A stretch of 6,446 nt of DNA from assembly GCA_965370435.1 (NCBI GenBank), contig CBDUUP010000265.1, forward strand, positions 1 to 6,446. Direction: 5' to 3'. The notes beneath the pieces are model-generated. The model was not told where the DNA came from. It searched no databases and saw nothing but the letters and a program-made list of their open reading frames with translations. This stretch comes from CBDUUP01 sp965370435. GTDB lineage: Bacteria > Chloroflexota > Anaerolineae > Anaerolineales > UBA11579. The translations under genes were made by a program, and so were the position numbers. Positions 1-5,762 of this stretch are shown one piece after another. Position 1 is the first letter of the stretch. Each line of letters starts with the position of its first letter.

Positions 1-1110
1 GGATACCAACCCGGCACGGTCACCGATTTTGAGATTCCCAAGAAATTTGGATTGCGGCAGACCATCGCCGATACGCTGGGGATCGGCGGGATCATGCGCG
101 GCCTGCGCACGGTCCCGGTCTTGATGGAAATGTGCCAGGACATGGAAGAGGTCTGTCCCGACGTACACTTCTTGAACTACGTGAACCCAATGGCGATAAA
201 TTGTTGGGCGCTCAGCAAAGCCACCAAGATCAAAACCGTCGGCCTCTGCCACAGCGTGCAGGGCACCACCGGGCAGTTGGCTGAAGACCTGGGCATCCCC
301 CCGGACGAGATTGAATACCTCTGCGCGGGCATCAACCACATGGCCTTCTATCTTAAACTAGAGCGGGACGGCGAGGATTTATATCCCCAACTTCGGAAAG
401 TGATCGAAGAGGGGAGGGTCCCCGATTGGAACCGGGTGCGCTACGAGATGTTCGACCGGTTGGGCTACTTCGTCACCGAATCCAGCGAGCACTTCGCCGA
501 GTACGTGCCCTGGTTCATCAAACGGGACCGCCCCGACCTGATCGAACGCTTCAACATCCCCCTGGACGAATATCCCCGGCGGTGTGAAATGCAAATCGCC
601 CTGTGGGATGCGATGGGCGCGGAGTTGGAAGAGGATGATTTCAAGCTCCGGGTTGAGGGTGATAGCGGCGAAGAAGACTCGCAGGAAGAAAACCTGTCCA
701 TCATGGAACAGATGCTGACCGTCAAACGCAGCAGCGAGTATGGGTCGCTCATCATCCATAGCATTGAAACCGACACCCCCAGAGTGATCTATGGAAACGT
801 CCCCAACCAGGGCTTGATTGACAATCTCCCCCAGGGATGCTCGGTTGAAGTTCCTATACGAGTGGATAAAGAAGGCCTCCACCCCACGCCTGTTGGCAGT
901 CTGCCGCCCCATCTTGCGGCCTTGATACAGACCAACGTCAACGTGCAGGCCCTGACGGTTGAAGCGGCTCTCACCCGCAAGCGAGAGCACATCTACCACG
1001 CCGCCATGCTGGACCCCCACACCGCCGCGGAACTGGATCTGGACCAGATTTGGGCGATGGTGGATGAACTTATTGAAGCGCACGGGGATTGGCTGCCGGA
1101 ATATGATTAG
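1..1110 (+). CDS. melA: GH4 family alpha-galactosidase, 5'-truncated by the window edge
   Basis: The visible 369 residues are in frame from base 1, so the true start lies upstream. GH4 enzymes usually have about 430-480 residues, so some 70-100 N-terminal residues with the NAD-binding glycine motif are missing. What shows the family: an NP motif in LNYVNPMA (visible residues 58-65), CHSV at 83-86 and GINHM at 110-114. From family knowledge, CHSV is the signature of GH4 alpha-galactosidases, and its Cys with the His of the NHM motif binds Mn2+. The C-terminal TNVNVQALTVEAAL stretch also fits MelA-type proteins. GH4 enzymes oxidise C3 of the sugar with NAD+ and cleave by elimination and addition; the likely substrates are cytoplasmic alpha-galactosides such as melibiose or raffinose breakdown products. 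A strongly acidic stretch encoded at about 615-705 may be a surface loop. A TTG at 52 is inside the domain and is not the start. Substrate is inferred; alpha-galacturonidase is the main alternative. Confidence 0.9.
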   Translation, partial: GYQPGTVTDFEIPKKFGLRQTIADTLGIGGIMRGLRTVPVLMEMCQDMEEVCPDVHFLNYVNPMAINCWALSKATKIKTVGLCHSVQGTTGQLAEDLGIPPDEIEYLCAGINHMAFYLKLERDGEDLYPQLRKVIEEGRVPDWNRVRYEMFDRLGYFVTESSEHFAEYVPWFIKRDRPDLIERFNIPLDEYPRRCEMQIALWDAMGAELEEDDFKLRVEGDSGEEDSQEENLSIMEQMLTVKRSSEYGSLIIHSIETDTPRVIYGNVPNQGLIDNLPQGCSVEVPIRVDKEGLHPTPVGSLPPHLAALIQTNVNVQALTVEAALTRKREHIYHAAMLDPHTAAELDLDQIWAMVDELIEAHGDWLPEYD

Positions 1111-1113
1111 GGC

Positions 1114-1228
1114 GGTGGGCAGGCACAAGGCCTGCCCCTACCAGTCAATATCGTAGGGGTGGGGCTTGTCCCCACCCGATTTTCTGGCGGTATCTTCCCT
1201 TCGATATCCAGGCACAAGCCTGCCCACC
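1114..1228. repeat. MITE-like palindromic element, 11-bp inverted ends
   Basis: The 115-bp block starts with GGTGGGCAGGC (1114-1124) and ends with its perfect reverse complement (1218-1228). It contains three small palindromes. Hairpin 1 has stem 1117-1124/1130-1137 and loop ACAAG. Hairpin 2 has stem 1157-1164/1170-1177 and loop CTTGT, the reverse complement of the first loop. Hairpin 3 is shorter, stem 1209-1213/1218-1222 with loop ACAA. It begins 3 nt after the alpha-galactosidase stop codon, so its first hairpin may act as a 3' end structure for that mRNA, although no U-tract follows. No target-site duplication is evident. Similar G/C-rich palindromes with a short ACAAG-type loop are, as far as I recall, common in Chloroflexota spacers; mobility is inferred. 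Confidence 0.7.
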
Positions 1229-1236
1229 ATTGGAAT

Positions 1237-1264
1237 AAAAAAAACCCTGGCATCACCAGGGTTT
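1237..1264 (-). terminator. Rho-independent terminator of tRNA-Ser
   Basis: On the minus strand the sequence forms a perfect 9-bp stem, AAACCCTGG (1264-1256) with CCAGGGTTT (1250-1242), around a 5-nt loop. It runs straight into a T-rich tail through 1237. The stem starts 3 nt after the mature tRNA 3' end, so it ends the tRNA transcript. Confidence 0.9.
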
Positions 1265-1267
1265 CAG

Positions 1268-1354
1268 CGGAGAGGGTGGGATTCGAACCCACGGTGGCCC
1301 TAAGACCACAACGGTTTTCGAGACCGCCCCAATCGTCCACTCTGGCACCTCTCC
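1268..1354 (-). tRNA. tRNA-Ser(CGA)
   Basis: Read on the minus strand, the 87-nt molecule folds as a class II tRNA. The acceptor stem GGAGAGG (1354-1348) pairs with CCTCTCC (1275-1269), followed by discriminator G at 1268. The anticodon loop CTCGAAA, closed by GCGGT/ACCGT, gives anticodon CGA, which reads the serine codon UCG. The long variable arm GTGGTC/GGCCAC with a 4-nt loop is typical of tRNA-Ser. The T arm is GTGGG-TTCGAAT-CCCAC. CCA is not encoded: the bases after the discriminator are CTG, so 3' trimming and a CCA-adding enzyme are needed. The gene appears to be a single transcription unit with its own -10 box and terminator. Confidence 0.97.
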
Positions 1355-1368
1355 AGTTTGCGTTCAGG

Positions 1369-1374
1369 ATTATA
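1369..1374 (-). promoter_or_regulatory. -10 box of the tRNA-Ser promoter
   Basis: The minus strand has a perfect TATAAT ending 14 nt upstream of the mature tRNA 5' end, giving an expected start near 1362 and a short 5' leader. No good -35 hexamer is visible at 16-18 bp. Confidence 0.55.
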
Positions 1375-1451
1375 CTAAACAATTAGGATTTTCGCAGTTT
1401 TTCATTCTAATTACAAATTAATTATCCGTTGGCAGAGAGCGGAGGATAGAT

Positions 1452-1560
1452 AATAGAGAATGGATAGTAGAGAATAGAAATTCGAGATTGGAAATATTAT
1501 CAGCCAATATCACCTTAGCAACCATACTATTCACCATTCTCTATTCACGAATCTCGAATT
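1452..1560. repeat. Spacer of crossed inverted repeat words
   Basis: Two words each recur in opposite orientation. AATAGAGAATGG (1452-1463) returns as its exact reverse complement at 1534-1545. AATTCGAGATT (1479-1489) returns as its exact reverse complement at 1550-1560. The order is word 1, word 2, word 1', word 2', so the pairs cross and cannot form one nested hairpin. A further near-copy of word 1 lies at 1464-1476. This AT-rich segment fills much of the gap between the tRNA and the beta-CASP gene and contains no credible ORF. Confidence 0.7.
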
Positions 1561-1587
1561 CTCGGACTACGCCATAATCCTAAGAAT

Positions 1588-2985
1588 CTAGATCTCCACC
1601 GTGGAATGCAGTTCCGGGAATTGCAGGTTGGTCATGCCGTGCTCGGCCAGTTTCGCCTTCAAGCCGTCGGCCCCGCGGGGCTCCCCATGCACCAGGAAGA
1701 TTTGCTTGGCCCGGTCCTTCACCCGGAGGGCGTATTCCACCAGGAAGCTCTGCCCGGCGTGGGCTGAAAAACCGCGGATTTTGGCAACCTGCGCCTTGAG
1801 TTCGTACACTTCCCCATAGACCTTGATCTGCTTCACTCCCTCCGCCAACCGCCGTCCCAGGGTGTGGGGCGCTTGCCAAGAGACGATCAAGACCGTATTG
1901 CGGGGGTCTTCGACGTTGTGGCGCAGGTGGTGGAGGATGCGCCCGGTCTCCGCCATCCCGGAGGCCGAGATAATGACCATCGGGTCTCTACGAAGATTCA
2001 GGGCTTTGGATTCTTCAACCGAGCGGGTGTAGGTCAAGAGGTCAAAACCCAGAGCGGCCTTGTGCTTATCCGAGCGGATGAACGCCTGGGTCTCTTCGTC
2101 GAAGCTGTCGGCGTGTTTCCGAAAAACGTCGGTGACGTTCACCGCCAAGGGGCTGTCCACAAAGACCGGCGCTTGGGGGACCTCGCCCTTATCCATCATC
2201 TGGTGCAGACAGTAGACCAATTCCTGCGTGCGTCCCACGGCGAAGGCCGGGACAATGACTTTGCCATCCCGCTCCAGGGTTTCGGCCACCACATCGCGCA
2301 GTTCATTGTAGGCATAGGTGTGTTCGGCGTGGGGCTTGTCGCCGTAGGTGGATTCCATCAGTAGGTAATCCACTTCGCTGGGCATGACCGGGTCGGGTAT
2401 CAAGGGCAGATTGCAGCGGCCGATGTCGCCGGAGAACCACAAGCGGAACTTCCGCCCCGCCTCCTCAATGTCCAGCACGACCGCCGCGGAACCCAGAATG
2501 TGCCCGGCATCCACCAGGTGCGCCTCCACACCAGGGATGGGATTGAAATGCTCTTTATAATGAAGGGTGTGGAAGTATTGCTTCACGCTGGCGGCGTCAT
2601 CTTCAGTATAGAGCGGCTCAAGGAGAGGTTCTCCCCGCTTCAGGCGGCGCTTATTGATATATTTAACGTCAGATTCGTGGATGTGGCCTGAGTCACGCAG
2701 CATGACGTCGGCCAGGTCTGCGGTGGCGTGGGTGGCATAGATTGGCCCGGTATAGCCGTGTTTGACCAGATGGGGCAAGTTTCCGCTGTGGTCAATGTGG
2801 GCGTGAGAGAGGATGACCGCGTCCAGTTTGGCGGGGTCATAATTGAAATTACGGTTGCGGCGGTTGGCTTCTTTTCTACGTCCCTGGAAGAGGCCGCAAT
2901 CCAATAAGAGACGATGGCCGTTGATCTCCAGCAAATGCTGGGATCCGGTAACAGTCTGTGCGGCGCCATTAAAGTGGATTTTCAT
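1588..2985 (-). CDS. Beta-CASP metallo-beta-lactamase-fold ribonuclease (Ysh1/TTHA0252-like)
   Basis: This 465-residue protein is predicted to be a cytoplasmic zinc-dependent RNA endo/exonuclease of the CPSF73-like beta-CASP family. The metallo-beta-lactamase core shows HAHIDH (61-66, motif 2), DAGHILGS (159-166, His162, motif 3) and SGDIG (185-189, Asp187, motif 4). The beta-CASP part shows Glu211 in ESTYGD (motif A), SASGMAETGRILHH (340-353, motif B) and SAHAG (407-411, His409, motif C); a final His lies in FLVHGEP (430-436). All metal ligands expected for activity appear intact. There is no added KH domain, and the length fits bacterial single-domain members. The start MKIHFNGAAQTVTGS matches the usual beginning of the family, so the ATG is credible, yet no Shine-Dalgarno precedes it because a tandem repeat runs into the codon. 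Its gene follows rnd on the same strand after 178 bp. Its exact RNA targets are unknown. Confidence 0.95.
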   Translation of the reverse strand: MKIHFNGAAQTVTGSQHLLEINGHRLLLDCGLFQGRRKEANRRNRNFNYDPAKLDAVILSHAHIDHSGNLPHLVKHGYTGPIYATHATADLADVMLRDSGHIHESDVKYINKRRLKRGEPLLEPLYTEDDAASVKQYFHTLHYKEHFNPIPGVEAHLVDAGHILGSAAVVLDIEEAGRKFRLWFSGDIGRCNLPLIPDPVMPSEVDYLLMESTYGDKPHAEHTYAYNELRDVVAETLERDGKVIVPAFAVGRTQELVYCLHQMMDKGEVPQAPVFVDSPLAVNVTDVFRKHADSFDEETQAFIRSDKHKAALGFDLLTYTRSVEESKALNLRRDPMVIISASGMAETGRILHHLRHNVEDPRNTVLIVSWQAPHTLGRRLAEGVKQIKVYGEVYELKAQVAKIRGFSAHAGQSFLVEYALRVKDRAKQIFLVHGEPRGADGLKAKLAEHGMTNLQFPELHSTVEI

Positions 2986-3149
2986 GGTGGTCTGACTGGT
3001 TTGACTGGTCTTAGTAGTCTAAGTGGTCTTGGTGGTCTCGTAGTCTTCGTTTCACGTAAACTGGGCACTATAAGAACCCAAGAAAAACTTCATTCGTATT
3101 GTTTTTTCGTCCTTCCCTGTTTCCTTGTTTACTTGTATACCTGTCTACC
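2984..3149 (-). repeat. Composite tandem-repeat element, copy 1
   Basis: Read on the minus strand, four 8-bp units GGTAGACA, GGTATACA, AGTAAACA, AGGAAACA (3149-3118) are followed by AGGACG (3113-3108) and a 47-nt core. Next comes a block from TTTACGTGAA to GACTAC (3060-3040), and then 9-bp units of consensus GACCAGTCA that start within that block at 3045. Six full 9-bp units and one 8-bp unit run to 2984, so the last unit includes the first two bases of the ATG of the beta-CASP gene. The element fills nearly the whole spacer between rnd and that gene. A second, inverted copy lies at 4335-4467. Confidence 0.8.
3067..3072 (-). promoter_or_regulatory. Possible -10 box for the beta-CASP gene
   Basis: TATAGT on the minus strand lies inside the core of repeat copy 1. 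It would give a leader of roughly 75 nt made largely of the 9-bp array. No convincing -35 hexamer is seen, and read-through from rnd is an alternative. Confidence 0.25.
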
Positions 3150-3163
3150 CCTTCCCCTCCCCC

Positions 3164-4285
3164 CTACCGCATCACCCGCAAAATTTCTTCGCCATAATGC
3201 TTAAACCGGTAAGGGACTTCTTGCATAACCTGCTGAAGTTCTTCCCTCCCCGCCGGGTTTTGGCGAGCCAGGGTGTGCATCAGATCACGGGGCAAGACTA
3301 CGTCGGATTCGACCTCCATCTGGCGGGCGGTTCTCTTGCGCCAATTGCGCAGTGAGTCCAGCCGATCTATGAAATCATCATCGGCGCGAGTGTGCCGGGG
3401 GCGCTTGGGGGGGTTGGCCCCCATTCCACGCCGGACGCAGGCCAACAACCGGTGGGCATGGCGTTTCATCTGGCCTCGAGACATGCCGGGCAATTCAGAT
3501 AATTCGGTCTCGTCTTCCGGGAGGACTTCGGCTATCGCCATGAGGGTCTTATCCCCGATGACCTTGAACACCGGGCGGTTGCGAGATTGAGCCACTTGCT
3601 CCCGGTAGCGGAAGAGTTCAAACAGCGCCGCGATTTGTTGAGGACTGAGATCGCGAACCCCGTTTTTCCGCCAGAGGCGTTCCTCCAGGGAGGGCAGTTC
3701 GGGTTGGTTCACCCGGCAGGCTCGGATAAAATCCTCTTCCGCCAATGGCCATCGGTCACAGGTCTCCAGCTCCTTCTTGAGTCGTTCGTGGAGCGGGATC
3801 AGGTAATGGGTATCCAGCCGGGCGTAAGCCAATAAATCGGGCGGCAGGGGACGCTGGCCCCAGTTGGCCCGTTGGTAGCGTTTGTCAAGTTTGACCCCAT
3901 AAACGTTCTCCAGGATGGAACCCAGCCCCACTTTCTCGCGCCCCAGAATGCGGGAGGCCACCATCGTATCAAAGAGGTTGGCAAATTCAAAGCCATAATC
4001 CCGCTGCAAGCAGATCAGATCATACTCGGCGGCGTGGAAGACCTTTTCCACCGCGGGGTCGGCAAAGACCGGCCCCAGCGGAGAGAGATCCTCCAATTCC
4101 AAGGTATCTATCAGGTAATCGGCCTCTGGGGTGGAAATCTGGATCAAGCAGACCTGCTCCTTGTAGGCAAACATGCTGTTGGATTCGGTATCCACAGCTA
4201 TGACAGGCTCGCGGGAACAAGCCTCCGCCAGACCCTTGAGGGATTGATATTTCGTGACGTAGACGGGGTCGGGTAATTGTGCCAT
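3164..4285 (-). CDS. rnd: Ribonuclease D (3'-5' exoribonuclease, DEDDy type, with HRDC domain)
   Basis: RNase D trims 3' ends of tRNA precursors and other small stable RNAs in the cytoplasm. From the chosen ATG the protein has 373 residues, close to the E. coli enzyme. The exonuclease domain (about 1-175) carries Exo I as DTE (Asp32, Glu34), Exo II as HAAEYD (84-89, Asp89) and Exo III as YARLD (Tyr154, Asp158), which are the four acidic residues and the tyrosine of the DEDDy class. An HRDC domain follows at about 213-285, including RNRPVFKVIGDKTLMAIA, and then a basic C-terminal region. The frame stays open upstream to 4411, but those 42 residues come from spacer and repeat DNA and resemble no RNase D. 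MAQLPDP is therefore taken as the start. A TATAAT box ends 10 nt before this ATG, and no Shine-Dalgarno fits, suggesting a nearly leaderless mRNA. It is transcribed away from the propeller gene and toward the beta-CASP RNase. Confidence 0.95.
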   Translation of the reverse strand: MAQLPDPVYVTKYQSLKGLAEACSREPVIAVDTESNSMFAYKEQVCLIQISTPEADYLIDTLELEDLSPLGPVFADPAVEKVFHAAEYDLICLQRDYGFEFANLFDTMVASRILGREKVGLGSILENVYGVKLDKRYQRANWGQRPLPPDLLAYARLDTHYLIPLHERLKKELETCDRWPLAEEDFIRACRVNQPELPSLEERLWRKNGVRDLSPQQIAALFELFRYREQVAQSRNRPVFKVIGDKTLMAIAEVLPEDETELSELPGMSRGQMKRHAHRLLACVRRGMGANPPKRPRHTRADDDFIDRLDSLRNWRKRTARQMEVESDVVLPRDLMHTLARQNPAGREELQQVMQEVPYRFKHYGEEILRVMR

Positions 4286-4295
4286 GGGTAGGGTT

Positions 4296-4301
4296 ATTAT
4301 A
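4296..4301 (-). promoter_or_regulatory. -10 box of rnd, implying a nearly leaderless mRNA
   Basis: The minus strand reads TATAAT, 10 nt, then the rnd ATG. With initiation about 6-7 nt after the box, the 5' leader would be only about 3-4 nt. No TTGACA-like -35 is seen 16-18 bp upstream, so strength is uncertain. Confidence 0.5.
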
Positions 4302-4334
4302 GCGTACTTTAGGAGGGTGGGGATTGGGCAACTA

Positions 4335-4467
4335 GGTAATTGGTATATAGGTATACAGGTAAACAGGGAACAAGGACGGTTTGCCAGGAACTTCCGTGGC
4401 ATACCTGTCAATGTATTTACGGGAACTTTAAGACTACTCAGACCAGTTCGACCAGTCAGACTACTCC
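4335..4467 (+). repeat. Composite tandem-repeat element, copy 2 (inverted relative to copy 1)
   Basis: On the plus strand the 8-bp array comprises GGTAATT (7 bp), GGTATATA, GGTATACA, GGTAAACA and GGGAACA (4335-4372), followed by AGGACG (4373-4378). After a 37-nt core comes a block from TTTACGGGAA to GACTAC (4416-4437). The 9-bp array that starts within this block has units GACTACTCA, GACCAGTTC, GACCAGTCA and GACTACTCC (4432-4467). Module order, the AGGACG junction and the TTTACG..GACTAC block all match copy 1, so the two are related by descent. It sits between the divergent starts of rnd and the propeller gene and ends 3 bp before the -35 box of the latter. Confidence 0.8.
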
Positions 4468-4470
4468 CAA

Positions 4471-4499
4471 TTGACCTCTAGAGCCTTCTCTGCTATCAT
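4471..4499 (+). promoter_or_regulatory. Housekeeping-type promoter of the propeller gene
   Basis: A TTGACC -35 box (4471-4476), a 17-bp spacer and a TATCAT -10 box (4494-4499) with an extended -10 TGC just upstream make a good sigma-70-type promoter. The start should fall near 4506, leaving a leader of about 35 nt that includes GAGGAG at 4524-4529. Confidence 0.7.
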
Positions 4500-4540
4500 C
4501 TGCCTGCATTGGAACATATCCATGAGGAGACACATTCAAC

Positions 4541-5632
4541 ATGACAAACAAAAAGCCTTCATCCAGCCCCTGGAGCTTGCAGAAAAAACTGACCCTGGGA
4601 GGTTTGGGCATCATCTTTGTTATTGCCATATTTATTTTCCGAAACGAACTGGCCGTTATTTATAAAGGCTTTTCAGCATCCCGTTCTTACAACGCGGTCT
4701 GCTCGTCGTCGGATTCGAGCTGGGAATGCGTCGCCGCGGATAGAGAGGTGCGTCTGTTGAGCATCAGGAGCAGCGACAACAGTCTATGGGGCATTTTGGG
4801 TGAAGCCATATTCGGTTATACATTGGACGCCGGACAAAATAATTATACCGCCCTCAATCCCTCGGATCAATTTTCGGGGCACATTTTGCATAATTGCCCG
4901 GCGGAGAAGATCTGGGTTGACGCTCTGTATGATTCAGCCACCGGCGTGAGTCAAACAATCGTAACTTACAATTTGGAAATGGGGATTTGGGACTTGAATA
5001 TTCCCGAACAATATCCCCTTCTTGAAGGGCCTGCCCAATGGGGATGCACCACCTCCCGGGATAGCTCGGTGATCTTCTGGCACGGGAATTGGGTGGGACG
5101 GTTTGACGGACTGGAATGGACTCAATCTACCATAGACACACAGGCGACCATTGTCCGGTTCAGCGAGGACGAGGCTGGGGGTCTTTGGGCGCTGACGGAT
5201 GAGGGAGATTTTTACCGCCGAGACGAAAGTCTCTGGTCTTTGTTTGGCCGCATGGCGGGGCCGAGCTTTGAAAGCGGGGTCTATACCTATCGTTTCGAGG
5301 TTCAAGGGGAGGTCCTGTGGTTTTTGTCCCAGGATAAACTGTACCAATGGCAGCTTGACGGCAGCAACTCAACCGCAGAATTAGTTTACACTTTCCCGCA
5401 AAGCGAAATCGCCAGGGGAATTTACGAAGATTCGGAGGGCGTCCTCTGGCTGGTCTGGCCTACAGGGATGAGCGTCTATGCCAACCATCGTCTCACCGAA
5501 TTTGAACTGCCCAAAGGCGTTTCCACGATCACCGGCGCGGCCTTCGATCATGACCTGCAAAGACTCTACCTCGCCACCGACGTGGGCATCTTTTACATGG
5601 ATGTGGGACAAACCATAAACCAGTTCAACTAG
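4541..5632 (+). CDS. Membrane-anchored protein with predicted extracytoplasmic beta-propeller; function unknown
   Basis: I do not recognise this 363-residue protein as a named family. The N-terminus is lysine-bearing, followed by one hydrophobic segment at about 18-33 (GLGIIFVIAIFIF). This predicts a signal anchor with the rest outside the membrane. The exported part has recurring blade-like motifs: WVGRFDGLEW (184-193), EDEAGGLWALTDEGDFYR (209-226), EDSEGVLWLVWPTGMSVY (296-313) and LYLATDVGIFYMD (342-354). These resemble the D..G.LW..T..G...Y repeats of two-component-regulator (Reg_prop) propellers, though diverged. No kinase, DNA-binding or enzyme domain follows. Four cysteines (54, 63, 119, 169) all lie outside the membrane and could pair. 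The ATG is preceded by GAGGAG with an 11-nt spacing. By eye its base composition is more AT-rich than rnd or dnaK. A ligand-sensing or scaffold role is possible, but no function can be assigned. Confidence 0.85.
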   Translation: MTNKKPSSSPWSLQKKLTLGGLGIIFVIAIFIFRNELAVIYKGFSASRSYNAVCSSSDSSWECVAADREVRLLSIRSSDNSLWGILGEAIFGYTLDAGQNNYTALNPSDQFSGHILHNCPAEKIWVDALYDSATGVSQTIVTYNLEMGIWDLNIPEQYPLLEGPAQWGCTTSRDSSVIFWHGNWVGRFDGLEWTQSTIDTQATIVRFSEDEAGGLWALTDEGDFYRRDESLWSLFGRMAGPSFESGVYTYRFEVQGEVLWFLSQDKLYQWQLDGSNSTAELVYTFPQSEIARGIYEDSEGVLWLVWPTGMSVYANHRLTEFELPKGVSTITGAAFDHDLQRLYLATDVGIFYMDVGQTINQFN

Positions 5633-5643
5633 GGAACTAGTTT
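5617..5643 (+). terminator. Possible 3' hairpin of the propeller gene
   Basis: A 10-bp inverted repeat with one mismatch (5617-5626 with 5634-5643, 7-nt loop) spans the stop codon. An alternative fold is AACTAG (5627-5632) with CTAGTT (5637-5642) around GGAA. No clear U-tract follows, so factor-independent termination is doubtful. Confidence 0.25.
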
Positions 5644-5714
5644 ACCGGTTTCCACTCTTACATTCCTCCAACGGCGCGCTAACGCTTTTCTTGCACTGGG
5701 GCGGTATCCTATAG

Positions 5715-5739
5715 GAGCGGTTTACTGTGAAGGCCGCTC
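5715..5739. promoter_or_regulatory. GAGCGG/CCGCTC dyad in the dnaK upstream region
   Basis: A perfect 6-bp inverted repeat with a 13-nt centre lies 23 nt upstream of the dnaK ATG, just after CCTATAGG (5708-5715). It could be an operator or a leader hairpin. A TTGCAC at 5691-5696 has no matching -10 at 16-18 bp, and no CIRCE element (TTAGCACTC dyad) is present. The promoter itself is therefore not resolved. Confidence 0.3.
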
Positions 5740-5750
5740 AACTATCTTTT

Positions 5751-5756
5751 AGGAGG
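5751..5756 (+). promoter_or_regulatory. Shine-Dalgarno of dnaK
   Basis: A perfect AGGAGG with a 6-nt spacing to ATG 5763 fixes the dnaK start. It is the strongest ribosome-binding site in the window. Confidence 0.85.
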
Positions 5757-5762
5757 ACCCCC

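Noticed and set aside
52..54. TTG as start of the alpha-galactosidase
   Set aside because: The same frame is open to base 1 and codes for typical GH4 residues (TVTDFEIPKKFGLRQ) upstream, so the gene begins before the window.
379..1128. 249-residue open frame on the minus strand
   Set aside because: It is antisense to the well-supported GH4 gene and has no recognisable domain; a shadow of GC-rich codons.
1159..1386. 75-residue plus-strand frame containing RVGFEPT
   Set aside because: It is the antisense translation of tRNA-Ser plus the palindromic element, a common false ORF.
2984..3149. CRISPR array or protein-coding repeat
   Set aside because: Units are 8-9 bp and degenerate with no unique spacers, no cas genes occur, and the frame across it (GLTGLTGLSSLSG) is only the repeat translated.
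4311..4316. AGGAGG on the plus strand as a ribosome-binding site
   Set aside because: No start codon with a credible gene follows within a usable distance; it lies in the rnd promoter region.
4286..4411. 42-residue N-terminal extension of RNase D
   Set aside because: It overlaps the TATAAT box and repeat copy 2, and RNase D proteins begin near MAQLPDPVYV.
4471..4665. 64-residue plus-strand frame starting in the promoter
   Set aside because: It overlaps the promoter and the start of the propeller gene in another frame and resembles nothing known.
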